Shown: positions 8,601 to 15,652 of the stretch, piece after piece
Layout of the letters: each line of letters begins with the position of its first letter
Position numbering within the stretch: position 1 is the stretch's first letter
NCBI GenBank assembly: GCA_021737185.1
Contig: JAIPEL010000029.1
Location: 1 to 38,998 of the forward strand
DNA length: 38,998 nt
Reading direction: 5' to 3'
Source: Desulfobacterales bacterium
GTDB taxonomy: Bacteria; Desulfobacterota; Desulfobacteria; Desulfobacterales; CAFBRK01
Notes under the pieces: model-generated
What the model was told of the DNA's origin: nothing
Databases searched by the model: none
What the model saw: the letters and a program-made list of their open reading frames with translations, nothing else
Made by a program: the position numbers and the translations under genes

Positions 8601-10089
8601 CTGTACGCCGAAAACCCACGAGCCGCTGTTCCAGGAAACCCTGATCAATGCCGGCCTCAACAAATACCTGTTTGAAATGTGCAACATCCGCAACCAGGAT
8701 TCCTGGGTCCATAAGAACAATCCGGAGCTTGCCACGGAAAAAGCCAAGGATCTCGTGCGCATGGCCGTATCCAAGGTAGCGTTGATGCAGCCCTTGAAAG
8801 AGGCCGAGCTCGACATCAACCCGGTGGCGATGGTCGTCGGCGGCGGCATCTCCGGCATGGCCTCGGCCCTGGCCCTGGCCCGGCAGGGATTCGAAACCCA
8901 CATCGTCGAAAAAAGCGACCGGTTGGGCGGCCAGGCCCTCAACCTGTACACCACCCCGGACGGGCAAGAGGTCGAGGGCCGGCTGACAGCCATGATCCAG
9001 GATGTGGAAAACCACGAAAATATCCAGGTCCACCTGAACGCAACCCTGACAGCGGTGGACGGCTTCGTGGGCAACTTCAAATCCACTCTCGCAGAAAACG
9101 GCGAGGAGACGGTGGTGGAGCACGGGGCGGCGATCATGGCTACCGGCGCCCACGAATATAAGCCGGAAGTCTACGGATACGGCCAAGACCCCCGGATCGT
9201 GACCAGCCTGGAACTGGACCGAAAGTTCAAGGAAGACGACCCGACGCTGGACAAGATCGAGTCGGCGGTCTTTATCCAGTGTGTCGGCTCCCGGGAGCCG
9301 CAGCGGCCTTACTGCAGCAGGGTCTGCTGCACCCACTCGATTCACAGCGCCCTGGAGCTCAAGCAGCGCAATCCGGAGATGAACATCTATGTCCTGTATC
9401 GGGATATCCGCACGTACGGCGAAAAAGAATACCTGTACAAAGAAGCCCGGGAAAAAGGGGTGATCTTTATCCGGTTCAGCCTTGAATCCAAGCCGCAGAT
9501 CAGCACCGAAGGCGGCAGGCTCGCGGTCAGCGTTGTCGACCCCATCCTGGGCCAGCCGCTGGAAATCGAAGCGGACCTGGTGACGCTGGCCGCCGCCATC
9601 ATTCCCAACGCGGAAAAGGCCCTGGCGGACTTCTTCAAGCTGCCCATGAACGACGACGGATTCTTCATCGAACGCCACGCGAAGCTGGGGCCGTCGGAAT
9701 TTGCCACCGACGGCGTCTATCTCTGCGGTATGGCCCACTACCCGAAACCGATCGACGAATCGATCGCCCAGGGTAAAGCCGCCGCCGCCCGGGCAGTGAC
9801 GCTCCTGGCCAGGGACAAGATATTTGCCAGCGGAACCGTGGCAGAAATCGAACCGATGCTTTGCAGCCAATGCGGGGTCTGCGTTTCCATCTGCCCGTAT
9901 TCGGCGCCCTATTTCCGCTCCGAAGAGGAGCGCTTCTTTCCGGGACGCGCCGAGATCAACCCTGTTCTGTGCAAGGGCTGCGGACTGTGCGTGGCTTCCT
10001 GCCGTTCGGGAGCCATTCACCTGAAAGGATTCGACAACGACCAGATCTTCGCCCAGCTGTTCAACCTGGCCGAAGAGATGGGCGTGTAA
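5626..10089 (+). CDS. hdrA: Selenocysteine HdrA with inserted GltD/NfnL module and second HdrA half
   Basis: A flavin-based electron-transfer subunit of the heterodisulfide-reductase A family, 1487 residues if the in-frame TGA at 5806-5808 is read as selenocysteine 61. The context [18 protein letters not shown] matches HdrA, where that residue is cysteine, and the frame stays open for another 1427 codons. Order: FAD site GGGIAGM near residue 14; Sec61; ferredoxin motif C110/C113/C116/C120; a GltD/NfnL-like block at about 160-610 ([45 protein letters not shown]); a Cys-rich motif near 622-640; the rest of HdrA; a second HdrA part from about 925 with FAD site GGGISGM near 1068; and two C-terminal ferredoxin motifs near 1413 and 1450. 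AGGAG sits 8 bases before the ATG. First gene of an operon with Flx genes. Two separate genes or a pseudogene is much less likely. Confidence 0.92.
5806..5837 (+). promoter_or_regulatory. UGA(Sec) codon and possible SECIS of hdrA
   Basis: The TGA at 5806-5808 is followed 18 bases later by GGTC in the loop of a weak hairpin (A5823-T5825 with G5832-T5834, outer C5818-C5819 with G5836-G5837). In E. coli fdhF a GGUC loop lies at nearly the same distance from UGA. The stem here is short, so the SECIS assignment is an inference; the recoding itself rests on the protein alignment. Confidence 0.55.
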
Positions 10090-10103
10090 AAGACCGGTTC
10101 ATT

Positions 10104-10204
10104 CGTTAAAATCGTTAAATGGTTAAATGGGAAGGACACAAAAAGCAAAACGGTGAAATGGTCTAATCGACCAATCAACCATTCGACCATTTAACCAATC
10201 AACC
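10104..10204. repeat. Octad inverted-repeat element between hdrA and flxD
   Basis: The left arm, around 10105-10131, has repeats of ATGGTTAA type. The right arm, 10165-10204, has five exact-register octads (AATCGACC, AATCAACC, ATTCGACC, ATTTAACC, AATCAACC). The arms are complementary, so the transcript can fold into a long hairpin inside the operon. A sister element lies between flxC and flxB. Confidence 0.75.
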
Positions 10205-10222
10205 AATGACAAGGGAAAGAAA

Positions 10223-10654
10223 ATGACAGATTTCGAACCGAAAATTGTAGCTTTCCTGTGCAACTGGTGCAGCTACGGCGCAGCCGACCTGGCTGGTGTC
10301 AGCCGCATGGAGTACCCGCCCAACATCCGGGTGATCCGCATTCCGTGCACCGGTCGAATGAGCCCGAAGTTCGCCCTGGGCGCACTCCGGCAAGGGGCTG
10401 ACGGGGTGTGGGTGTCCGGGTGACATCCCGGCGAATGCCATTACCTGGAAGGTAATTACTACGCACGAAGAAAATTCGCCCTGTTCAAAAACCTCATGGA
10501 GCACATGGGCGTCGAGCCCGGCCGCCTGCAGTTTTCGTGGATTTCGTCTGCGGAGTCGACCAAGTTCGTCGACGTGGTGACGAAAGTGACCGAAGCGGTC
10601 AAGACCCTGGGACCGAATCAGCGATTCGTCAAAAAAGAGGCGAAGGTAGCATAA
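10223..10654 (+). CDS. MvhD/FlxD-type [2Fe-2S] electron-transfer subunit, selenoprotein
   Basis: A small iron-sulfur protein of the MvhD family that passes electrons between an NAD(P)H or hydrogenase module and HdrA. It has 143 residues with the TGA at 10421-10423 read as Sec67. The reading frame continues G-U-HPGECHY, where MvhD proteins have GCHPGECHY, and runs to a TAA overlapping the next ATG. C13, C16, C42 and C72 are the other likely cluster ligands. Without read-through only a 66-residue stub would be made, lacking the family's diagnostic second half. Selenocysteine at this site is known in some methanogen VhuD proteins. An AAGGGA motif lies 6-7 bases before the ATG. Second gene of the operon, after a 133-base gap filled by an inverted repeat. 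Confidence 0.92.
10421..10456 (+). promoter_or_regulatory. UGA(Sec) codon and SECIS hairpin of flxD
   Basis: After the TGA at 10421-10423 a perfect stem ATTACC (10440-10445) / GGTAAT (10451-10456) closes the loop TGGAA. The stem starts 17 bases past the UGA and carries GG in the apical loop, as in bacterial SECIS elements. It is much clearer than the hdrA one. Confidence 0.72.
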
Positions 10655-11601
10655 TGGTAAATTACAGCGACAAAATCAGGGAAATATCCAAGCGCCTGCT
10701 CAAGGATTGCAAGGTGGACATGATCATCGGGTTCCGCAAGGGAAGTGTGCCGATGATGAACGAGCCCCACTTTGCCCGCACAGCCGAAGACGTGGATGAG
10801 CTGGTGTGGGACAGCAATTGCGGCATCAACCTGGCCAATTACCTGACCGACCGCAAGGAAAAGATAGGGGTAGCGGCCAAGGGCTGCGACAGCCGAAACA
10901 TCGTCACCCACATTCTGGAAAACAAGATCAAGCGCGAGCAGCTGACCATCATCGGGGTTCCCTGCAAGGGGATGATCGACAAGCGCAAGATTGCCGGCCT
11001 GGTCGAAGGCGAGGTGCTGGAGGTGACCGAAGACGAAGAGCAAATCAACGTCAAGTCCTCCGGCGGCAAAAAGAGCTTCAAAAAAACGGAAGTCCTGCAG
11101 GAAAACTGCGCCGTCTGCATTCATCGAAATCCGGTGGTCTACGACGAGATGGTCGCCGAGCCGGTGCCAGAACAGACGGATGTAGACCGCTACGAGGACG
11201 TCCGCAAGATCGAAGAAATGGACCCGGAGCAGCGGTGGGCTTACTTTGACGATCTGTTCAAGGAATGCATCCGCTGTTATGCCTGTAGAAACGCCTGTCC
11301 TCTGTGCTACTGCCCCACCTGCTTCGTGGACGAGGCCAAACCGCAGTGGGTAGGCAAGAGCCAGGATCCGATCGACATCCGCACCTTTCATTTCCTGCGG
11401 GCCTATCATTGCGCCGGCCGCTGCACGGACTGCGGCGCCTGCCAGCGGGCCTGTCCGGTGGGAATCAATATGCGGATGCTGACCAAGAAGCTCGAAAAAG
11501 ACTGCAAGGATCTCTACAACTGGGAGGCGGGGCTTACCCTGGACAGCCGGCCGCCGCTGGATTTCTACCGTCCGGACGATCCGGAGGATTTCATTAAATA
11601 G
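10654..11601 (+). CDS. flxC: FlxC-like iron-sulfur protein
   Basis: A 315-residue electron-transfer protein. The N-terminal half resembles the F420-hydrogenase beta-type/FrhB-like N domain (KVDMIIGFRKG, VAAKGCDSRNIV, GVPCKGMID). The C-terminal half has two 4Fe-4S motifs: ECIRCYACRNACPLCYCPTC near residue 208 and CTDCGACQRACPVG near residue 260. Flx proteins B and C carry such clusters and connect the flavin subunit A to MvhD-like subunit D. The start at 10654 overlaps the flxD stop (TAATG) and has AAGG a few bases upstream; an in-frame longer version would begin inside flxD. Translation is probably coupled to flxD, so flxC expression may depend on successful UGA read-through. Confidence 0.82.
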   Translation: MVNYSDKIREISKRLLKDCKVDMIIGFRKGSVPMMNEPHFARTAEDVDELVWDSNCGINLANYLTDRKEKIGVAAKGCDSRNIVTHILENKIKREQLTIIGVPCKGMIDKRKIAGLVEGEVLEVTEDEEQINVKSSGGKKSFKKTEVLQENCAVCIHRNPVVYDEMVAEPVPEQTDVDRYEDVRKIEEMDPEQRWAYFDDLFKECIRCYACRNACPLCYCPTCFVDEAKPQWVGKSQDPIDIRTFHFLRAYHCAGRCTDCGACQRACPVGINMRMLTKKLEKDCKDLYNWEAGLTLDSRPPLDFYRPDDPEDFIK

Positions 11602-11698
11602 TTAAATAGTCAAATGGTTGAATGCTTAAATGGAAAAAGCAAAAATGGATTCCCACCGAATCAACCAATTGACCCATCAACGAATCAACCAATCAAGG
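11598..11698. repeat. Octad inverted-repeat element between flxC and flxB
   Basis: The left arm has four exact octads at 11598-11629 (ATAGTTAA, ATAGTCAA, ATGGTTGA, ATGCTTAA), and the flxC TAG stop lies in the first. The right arm has five octads at 11659-11698 (AATCAACC, AATTGACC, CATCAACG, AATCAACC, AATCAAGG). Same motif family as the element at 10104-10204, inside the same operon. Confidence 0.78.
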
Positions 11699-11710
11699 CG
11701 GGACACCGAC

Positions 11711-12775
11711 ATGAAGATCGTTGCCATCGACAAGAAAGACTGGGAAAAGGGCCTCGACAGGCTTCGGGAAGCCTACCGACTCATCGGGCCGGTCAAGGAA
11801 GACCGTTACCATTATTTCCGGGAACTGCCCCAGGGGCAGGCGCCGGATTTCGACTTCTTCAACACCCGGATCTCGGCAAAAGAGATCGTTTATCCCCAGT
11901 CTGAAGACCTGTTCGAATACACCCTGGATGAGACCAAAGAGGATTATCATCTGCTCAAGGAAGTGGAAAAGGACTACTCGCCGAAGGCGGTGCTCGGCAT
12001 CCGGCCCTGCGACGCCAAGGCGGTGGAACTGGTCAAGCTCAACTTCGATACCGACGACTACAAGGACCCGTATTGGCTCCGCGCCTGGGAGGCGACCACC
12101 TTCGTGGGCCTTGCCTGCGACAGTCCCTGCAGCACGTGCTTCTGCACGACGGCGGGCTGCGGTCCATACCACGAAGAGGGGCTCGACGTATTGCTGGCCG
12201 ATGACGGCGACCGTTATGTCGCCAAGGTATTGACCGAAAAGGGAGAGAATTTCATGAAGGCAGCCGGATGGACCGAGGGGGCCGAAGCAGAAGCGCGCTT
12301 CGAATCGGGCAAATCCGCTGCGGAAGAAAAAATCGTATCAACGGTTTCCACGGAGAAACTTCGCTCGGCCGACACCCTCGCACTTCACGGAAACGAGGAA
12401 ATGTGGGAGGACATCTCGTTTTCGTGCATCAACTGCGGCACCTGCACCTTTGTTTGTCCCACCTGCTGGTGCTTTGACATCCAGGACGAGGTCCACGGCA
12501 AACAGGGCAGACGGATGCGAAACTGGGACAGCTGCATGTTTCCCATCTTCACGGTGCACACGACGGGCCACAACCCGCGGGGGACCAAGCTGCAGCGGGT
12601 GCGCCAGCGCTTCATGCACAAGCTCAAGTATTTCGTGGACAAGTATGACGCCGGGATCATGTGCGTCGGATGCGGTCGCTGCGTCCAGCAGTGTCCGGTC
12701 AACATCGACATCCGTCGCGTCTGCGACCTGATGGATCGTTACGGGGCCACAGACGCGTGCGCGGTGGAGGGATGA
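11711..12775 (+). CDS. flxB: FlxB-like iron-sulfur protein (AsrA/HydB family)
   Basis: A 354-residue 4Fe-4S protein of the anaerobic sulfite reductase A / sulfhydrogenase beta family. Landmarks are GIRPCDAKAVEL, the Cys-rich GLACDSPCSTCFCTTAGCGP, and two ferredoxin motifs: C239 onward (CINCGTCTFVCPTC) and C318 onward (CVGCGRCVQQCPV). It should carry electrons between the NAD(P)H-binding FlxA and FlxC/FlxD in the cytoplasm. The start MKIVAID at 11711 was chosen because the in-frame upstream codons from 11630 are translated repeat. AGGCGGGACACCGAC before the ATG gives only a modest ribosome site. The stop overlaps an ATG of flxA (ATGA). Confidence 0.85.
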   Translation: MKIVAIDKKDWEKGLDRLREAYRLIGPVKEDRYHYFRELPQGQAPDFDFFNTRISAKEIVYPQSEDLFEYTLDETKEDYHLLKEVEKDYSPKAVLGIRPCDAKAVELVKLNFDTDDYKDPYWLRAWEATTFVGLACDSPCSTCFCTTAGCGPYHEEGLDVLLADDGDRYVAKVLTEKGENFMKAAGWTEGAEAEARFESGKSAAEEKIVSTVSTEKLRSADTLALHGNEEMWEDISFSCINCGTCTFVCPTCWCFDIQDEVHGKQGRRMRNWDSCMFPIFTVHTTGHNPRGTKLQRVRQRFMHKLKYFVDKYDAGIMCVGCGRCVQQCPVNIDIRRVCDLMDRYGATDACAVEG

Positions 12776-12780
12776 AAAAA

Positions 12781-13668
12781 ATGAGTGCGTTGAGCCCGGC
12801 CATCCAAGATAGGGAGGAACTCGTGGAGAATCCGTATCTTCCGTATCCGGTTCGCATCGACGACATTGTCGTCGAAACCGAGGACCGGAATTTGAAAACC
12901 TTCAAGTTCGTCTTTTTAAACGAACAAGACGAAAAGAAGTTCGACTACCATGCAGGCCAGTTCGCCGAGCTGTCGATTCCGGGAAAGGGTGAAATCCCCA
13001 TCGGTATCGCTTCTTCACCGGTAGAGAAAGGCTTTGTGATGTTCACCGTAAACAAGGCCGGCGTGGTGACCACCCATCTGCACAACATGAAAGTCGGAGA
13101 TATCATGGGAATTCGGGGCCCCCTGGGCAACTGGTTTCCATGGGAAATGCTGGAGGGAAAAAATGTCCTGCTGGTCGGCGGCGGATTCGCCTTTACCACC
13201 CTGCGCTCGTCGATCGTATACATGATCGACCCGGCCAACCGATCCAAGTTCGGGAACATCACCGTCGTATACGGGGCGCGAACCCCGGGGATGCTGCTCT
13301 ACAAAAACGAACTGATCGAATGGGAAAAGCGCGACGACATCGACATGCACATCACCGTTGACGCCACCGACGACCCGGACTGGAAATACAATGTCGGCTT
13401 CGTTCCGCCGGTGACCGAAGAAAAGGCCCCCCAGGGGGATGAAAACACCTACGCCATCGTGTGCGGACCCCCCATCATGATCAAGTTTACCCAACCGGTG
13501 CTGGAAAAGCTCGGCTACACCCACGACCGAATCATCATGAGTCTTGAAAACCGGATGAAATGCGGCATCGGCATGTGCGGCAGGTGCAATATCGGACGCG
13601 AGCTGGTCTGCAAGGACGGTCCGGTCTTTACCCTCGAACAGATCAACCAGACGCCGAGGGAATATTAA
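12781..13668 (+). CDS. flxA: FlxA-like FAD/NAD(P)H oxidoreductase subunit
   Basis: The pyridine-nucleotide entry point of the Flx complex, in the AsrB/HydG/PyrK-like ferredoxin reductase family. An N-terminal FAD-binding beta-barrel contains the segment IGIASSP. The NAD(P) fold follows (LLVGGGFAFTTLRS, VYGARTPGMLLYK, VCGPPIMIKF). A C-terminal [2Fe-2S] motif has CGIGMCGRCNIG plus a later cysteine. GGAGG at 12766-12770 is 10 bases before the ATG at 12781 but only one before the ATG at 12772 that overlaps the flxB stop. I give 12781 (295 residues); 12772 (298 residues) is equally compatible with the family. Last gene of the operon, followed by a terminator. The sequence does not tell NADH from NADPH preference. 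Confidence 0.87.
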   Translation: MSALSPAIQDREELVENPYLPYPVRIDDIVVETEDRNLKTFKFVFLNEQDEKKFDYHAGQFAELSIPGKGEIPIGIASSPVEKGFVMFTVNKAGVVTTHLHNMKVGDIMGIRGPLGNWFPWEMLEGKNVLLVGGGFAFTTLRSSIVYMIDPANRSKFGNITVVYGARTPGMLLYKNELIEWEKRDDIDMHITVDATDDPDWKYNVGFVPPVTEEKAPQGDENTYAIVCGPPIMIKFTQPVLEKLGYTHDRIIMSLENRMKCGIGMCGRCNIGRELVCKDGPVFTLEQINQTPREY

Positions 13669-13723
13669 ACCCAGCGCACAGTGCGCCGGTTTTGTTAGAA
13701 TAGTCATACGCCTCCGGTCTTTG

Positions 13724-13752
13724 CCGCTGAAATCGAAAACAGCGGTTTTTTC
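13724..13752 (+). terminator. Intrinsic terminator after flxA
   Basis: Stem CCGCTG (13724-13729) / CAGCGG (13740-13745) followed directly by six T. It closes the hdrA-flx operon just before the dsrC promoter. Confidence 0.75.
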
Positions 13753-13754
13753 AA

Positions 13755-13794
13755 TTGACAGGACCGGTCTGATAAGATACTAGAATCCATTCTA
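13755..13794 (+). promoter_or_regulatory. dsrC: dsrC promoter with palindromic operator
   Basis: A perfect TTGACA at 13755-13760 is followed after 15 bases by GATACT (13776-13781). TAGAAT-CC-ATTCTA at 13781-13794 is a perfect inverted repeat at the expected transcription start, a good operator position. The 5-prime leader is about 80 bases with AAGGAGG before the dsrC ATG. Confidence 0.5.
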
Positions 13795-13871
13795 ATAATG
13801 CCGAATTTAAAGGGGAAAAAGGATAGAGGCTGACATTTCAGTACAATTCAACGTGTAAAGGAGGATTTTCA

Positions 13872-14189
13872 ATGCCACAGGTCGAATTCATGGGAAAGAC
13901 TTTTACGATTGATGAAGACGGCTTCATCGATTCCTTCGAGAACTGGTGCGAAGAGTGGGTCCAGTGGGTGAAGAAGGAAGAGGGCATCGACGAGCTGAGC
14001 GACGAGCACAAGAAGGTCATCGAGGTTCTGCAGGACTACTACAAGAAAAACGGCATCGCCCCCATGGTACGGGTGCTGTCCAAGGTCACCGGCTTCAAGC
14101 TGAAGCACATCTACGAGCTGTTTCCGTCCGGACCGGGCAAGGGAGCCTGTAAAATGGCCGGTCTTCCGAAACCCACCGGGTGCGTTTAA
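13872..14189 (+). CDS. dsrC: Dissimilatory sulfite reductase-linked sulfur carrier DsrC
   Basis: A small cytoplasmic protein that carries sulfite-derived sulfur as a trisulfide between its two C-terminal cysteines and is the co-substrate of DsrAB. It has 105 residues, the full DsrC length. The swinging C-terminal arm is complete (GPGKGACKMAGLPKPTGCV), with Cys93 and the penultimate Cys104 11 residues apart; TusE-type relatives keep only the last one. Cys26 is extra. AAGGAGG lies 6 bases before the ATG. It has its own promoter and a strong terminator, so it is a single-gene unit, but it follows directly on the HdrA/Flx operon. In sulfate reducers, Hdr-type complexes are proposed to reduce the DsrC disulfide or trisulfide, which makes it a candidate partner here. 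No dsrAB is in the window. Confidence 0.95.
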   Translation: MPQVEFMGKTFTIDEDGFIDSFENWCEEWVQWVKKEEGIDELSDEHKKVIEVLQDYYKKNGIAPMVRVLSKVTGFKLKHIYELFPSGPGKGACKMAGLPKPTGCV

Positions 14190-14241
14190 TCGCCGCGCGC
14201 AAATCAACCGGATCCGTTTCGATTTTAGAATCGCAAGGAAA

Positions 14242-14273
14242 GGCCCTGTGCATCAGCGCAGGGTCTTTTTTTT
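14242..14273 (+). terminator. Strong intrinsic terminator of dsrC
   Basis: Stem GGCCCTGTGC (14242-14251), loop ATCA, GCGCAGGGTC (14256-14265), then eight T. Ten pairs including two wobble pairs. Confidence 0.9.
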
Positions 14274-14275
14274 CG

Positions 14276-14395
14276 CCGACAAGCGCCGCCGTTTGCGCGG
14301 GGTTCAGGGTTCAGGATTCAAGGTTCAAAGGTTGCCGTAGGGAATTCTATAGGAATTTTTTGGCCTGAGTCGACCAGTTTGATCAACCGTGAACG
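14276..14395. repeat. Composite intergenic repeat, copy 2
   Basis: Four exact heptads (GGTTCAG, GGTTCAG, GATTCAA, GGTTCAA) at 14301-14328, then GGAATTCTATAGGAATTTTTT (about 14340-14360), GGCCTGAG and CAGTTTGATCAA at about 14374. This is the same block order as at 5160-5296, with many substitutions. Confidence 0.65.
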
Positions 14396-14409
14396 AAGCC
14401 TCTGCCGGT

Positions 14410-14482
14410 GGAGGGACGCGCTCTGTCGCGTCCGCGTTGCCGGTAACGGCCAAATGCCGGCCACGACGGAGCGTGGCCCTCC
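14410..14482. repeat. Imperfect inverted repeat (GGAGGG...CCCTCC)
   Basis: Arms of 21 bases at 14410-14430 and 14462-14482 match at 17 positions with G-U pairs at two more. Related single arms are at 1-36 and 16468-16485. After it, a block ending in GCCGCCGGC is also shared with 16500-16530, so this is a dispersed element upstream of yjbQ. Confidence 0.65.
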
Positions 14483-14567
14483 AACCGCCAAAACCCAAGG
14501 CGGGGACAGGTCGGTTTTTGCCGCCGGCTTCGAGCGAAGTTTCAGACAAGGAAAAACGGAGCCCGTC

Positions 14568-14969
14568 ATGATTCTCTCTGTCAAGACCACCGGCAGGACA
14601 GAAATGATCGATATCACAGAAGAGGTGCATAACGCGGTCCGGTCTTCAGGCCTCGAAGACGGCCTATGCATGATCTACGTACCCCACACCACCGCGGCGG
14701 TCACCATCAACGAAAGCGCCGATCCGAGCGTTGCAAAGGACCTGCTCATGGTGCTCAACCAGATCGTCCCCTGGGATGCCCCCTACCAGCATGCGGAGGG
14801 CAACTCCCCTGCCCACGTAAAGACCACCCTGGTCGGCTCCTCGGAGCTGGTCTCGGTCCAACAGGGCCGGCTGGTCCTCGGGACCTGGCAGGGCATCTTT
14901 TTTTGTGAATTCGACGGACCGCGCTCTCGCAAGGCTCATGTTCGCTTCTTGAGCGCGCCTCGGCCATGA
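14568..14969 (+). CDS. YjbQ/UPF0047 family protein
   Basis: A 133-residue cytoplasmic protein of the YjbQ family. The core motif HTTAAVTINESADPSV and the later GNSPAHVKTTLVGSS and LGTWQGIFFCEFDGPR, with conserved histidines and acidic residues, are diagnostic. Family members form trimers and some show weak thiamin-phosphate-synthase activity; the physiological role is unsettled. GGAG six bases before the ATG at 14568 sets the start; the open frame further upstream is intergenic repeat. It lies 41 bases before an ahbA-like gene and is probably co-transcribed with it. Confidence 0.9.
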   Translation: MILSVKTTGRTEMIDITEEVHNAVRSSGLEDGLCMIYVPHTTAAVTINESADPSVAKDLLMVLNQIVPWDAPYQHAEGNSPAHVKTTLVGSSELVSVQQGRLVLGTWQGIFFCEFDGPRSRKAHVRFLSAPRP

Positions 14970-15010
14970 TGAGCTGAATTGAAGATCTCAGCCCTGCGGA
15001 AACGGAAAAG

Positions 15011-15457
15011 ATGGACGACATCGATCGAAAAATCCTGAACCGGATCCAATCGAGGTTCCCAATCACCCCTCGACCCTTTTTGACCATCGCCGACGAGCTC
15101 GGCTTGACCGAGAAAGAGGTGATCAGCCGCACCGTGCACTTAAAAAATTCCGGCATTATCAGGAGAATCGGCGCCAACTTTGTTCCGGGAAAGCTCGGCT
15201 TCGTCAGCACCCTTTGCGCAGCCAAGGTGCCGGAGGAGTACGTGGAACGGTTCGCCGAAGTAGTGAACCGATTTCCGGGGGTCACCCATAATTACCTGCG
15301 GGATAATGCGTTCAACGTCTGGTTCACCTTCATCGCCCCGTCCAGGGAAGAGATCGAAAAAAATCTGCAGAAAATCGCCGAAGAGACCGGGATCGAAAAA
15401 ATCCTCAACCTTCCCGCCACGAAGGTGTTCAAGATCAAGGCCAAGTTTGCAGTTTAG
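15011..15457 (+). CDS. AsnC-family siroheme decarboxylase subunit (AhbA/AhbB-like)
   Basis: A 148-residue protein with an N-terminal winged helix (DRKILNRIQSRFPI, LTEKEVISRTVHLKNSGIIRRIGANF) and a C-terminal AsnC/Lrp-like alpha-beta domain containing VTHNYLRDNAFNVWFTF. That last segment is the hallmark of the Ahb/Nir decarboxylases, which turn siroheme into didecarboxysiroheme on the alternative heme pathway of sulfate reducers. The partner subunit is not in the window, and I cannot safely tell AhbA from AhbB. A plain Lrp-type regulator is the alternative. The ribosome site is weak (ACGGAAAAG). Confidence 0.75.
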   Translation: MDDIDRKILNRIQSRFPITPRPFLTIADELGLTEKEVISRTVHLKNSGIIRRIGANFVPGKLGFVSTLCAAKVPEEYVERFAEVVNRFPGVTHNYLRDNAFNVWFTFIAPSREEIEKNLQKIAEETGIEKILNLPATKVFKIKAKFAV

Positions 15458-15490
15458 ATCCAGTCGGACCGTTTCGTAGAGGATTGTTCC

Positions 15491-15617
15491 GATCCTGGAT
15501 GCTGGATCCTTGATGCTGGATTCTGGATTCTCGATCCTGGATACTTGATACCGGACGCCGGATACGGAAAGTTTCTGTTTTTATCCAGGATCCAGAATCG
15601 AGGATCCAGGATCAGAA
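15491..15617. repeat. Eleven tandem heptads plus inverted arm
   Basis: From 15491 to 15567, eleven consecutive units of GAT(C/G/T)CTG type are in unbroken 7-base register. After a 15-base loop, about four to five inverted units (ATCCAGG, ATCCAGA, ATCGAGG, ATCCAGG, ATCAGAA) follow at 15583-15617. The whole can fold as one long imperfect hairpin in the space between the ahb-like gene and the nitrilase gene. Confidence 0.85.
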
Positions 15618-15652
15618 ATCCTGAATATCGGCAGGAAGGTAATCAAAAACTC

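Noticed and set aside
5611-10020. Very long open frames on the minus strand opposite hdrA (688 and 677 codons)
   Set aside because: They are antisense shadows in GC-rich DNA, with biased composition and no recognisable domain, while the plus strand encodes a complete HdrA protein.
10223-10423. MvhD as a truncated 66-residue gene
   Set aside because: In-frame read-through gives the full family sequence with HPGECHY, ending exactly at the start of the next gene.
15491-15617. Coding minisatellite joined to the nitrilase gene
   Set aside because: The frame through the repeat has no conserved N-terminal domain, and the nitrilase fold begins correctly at 15653.
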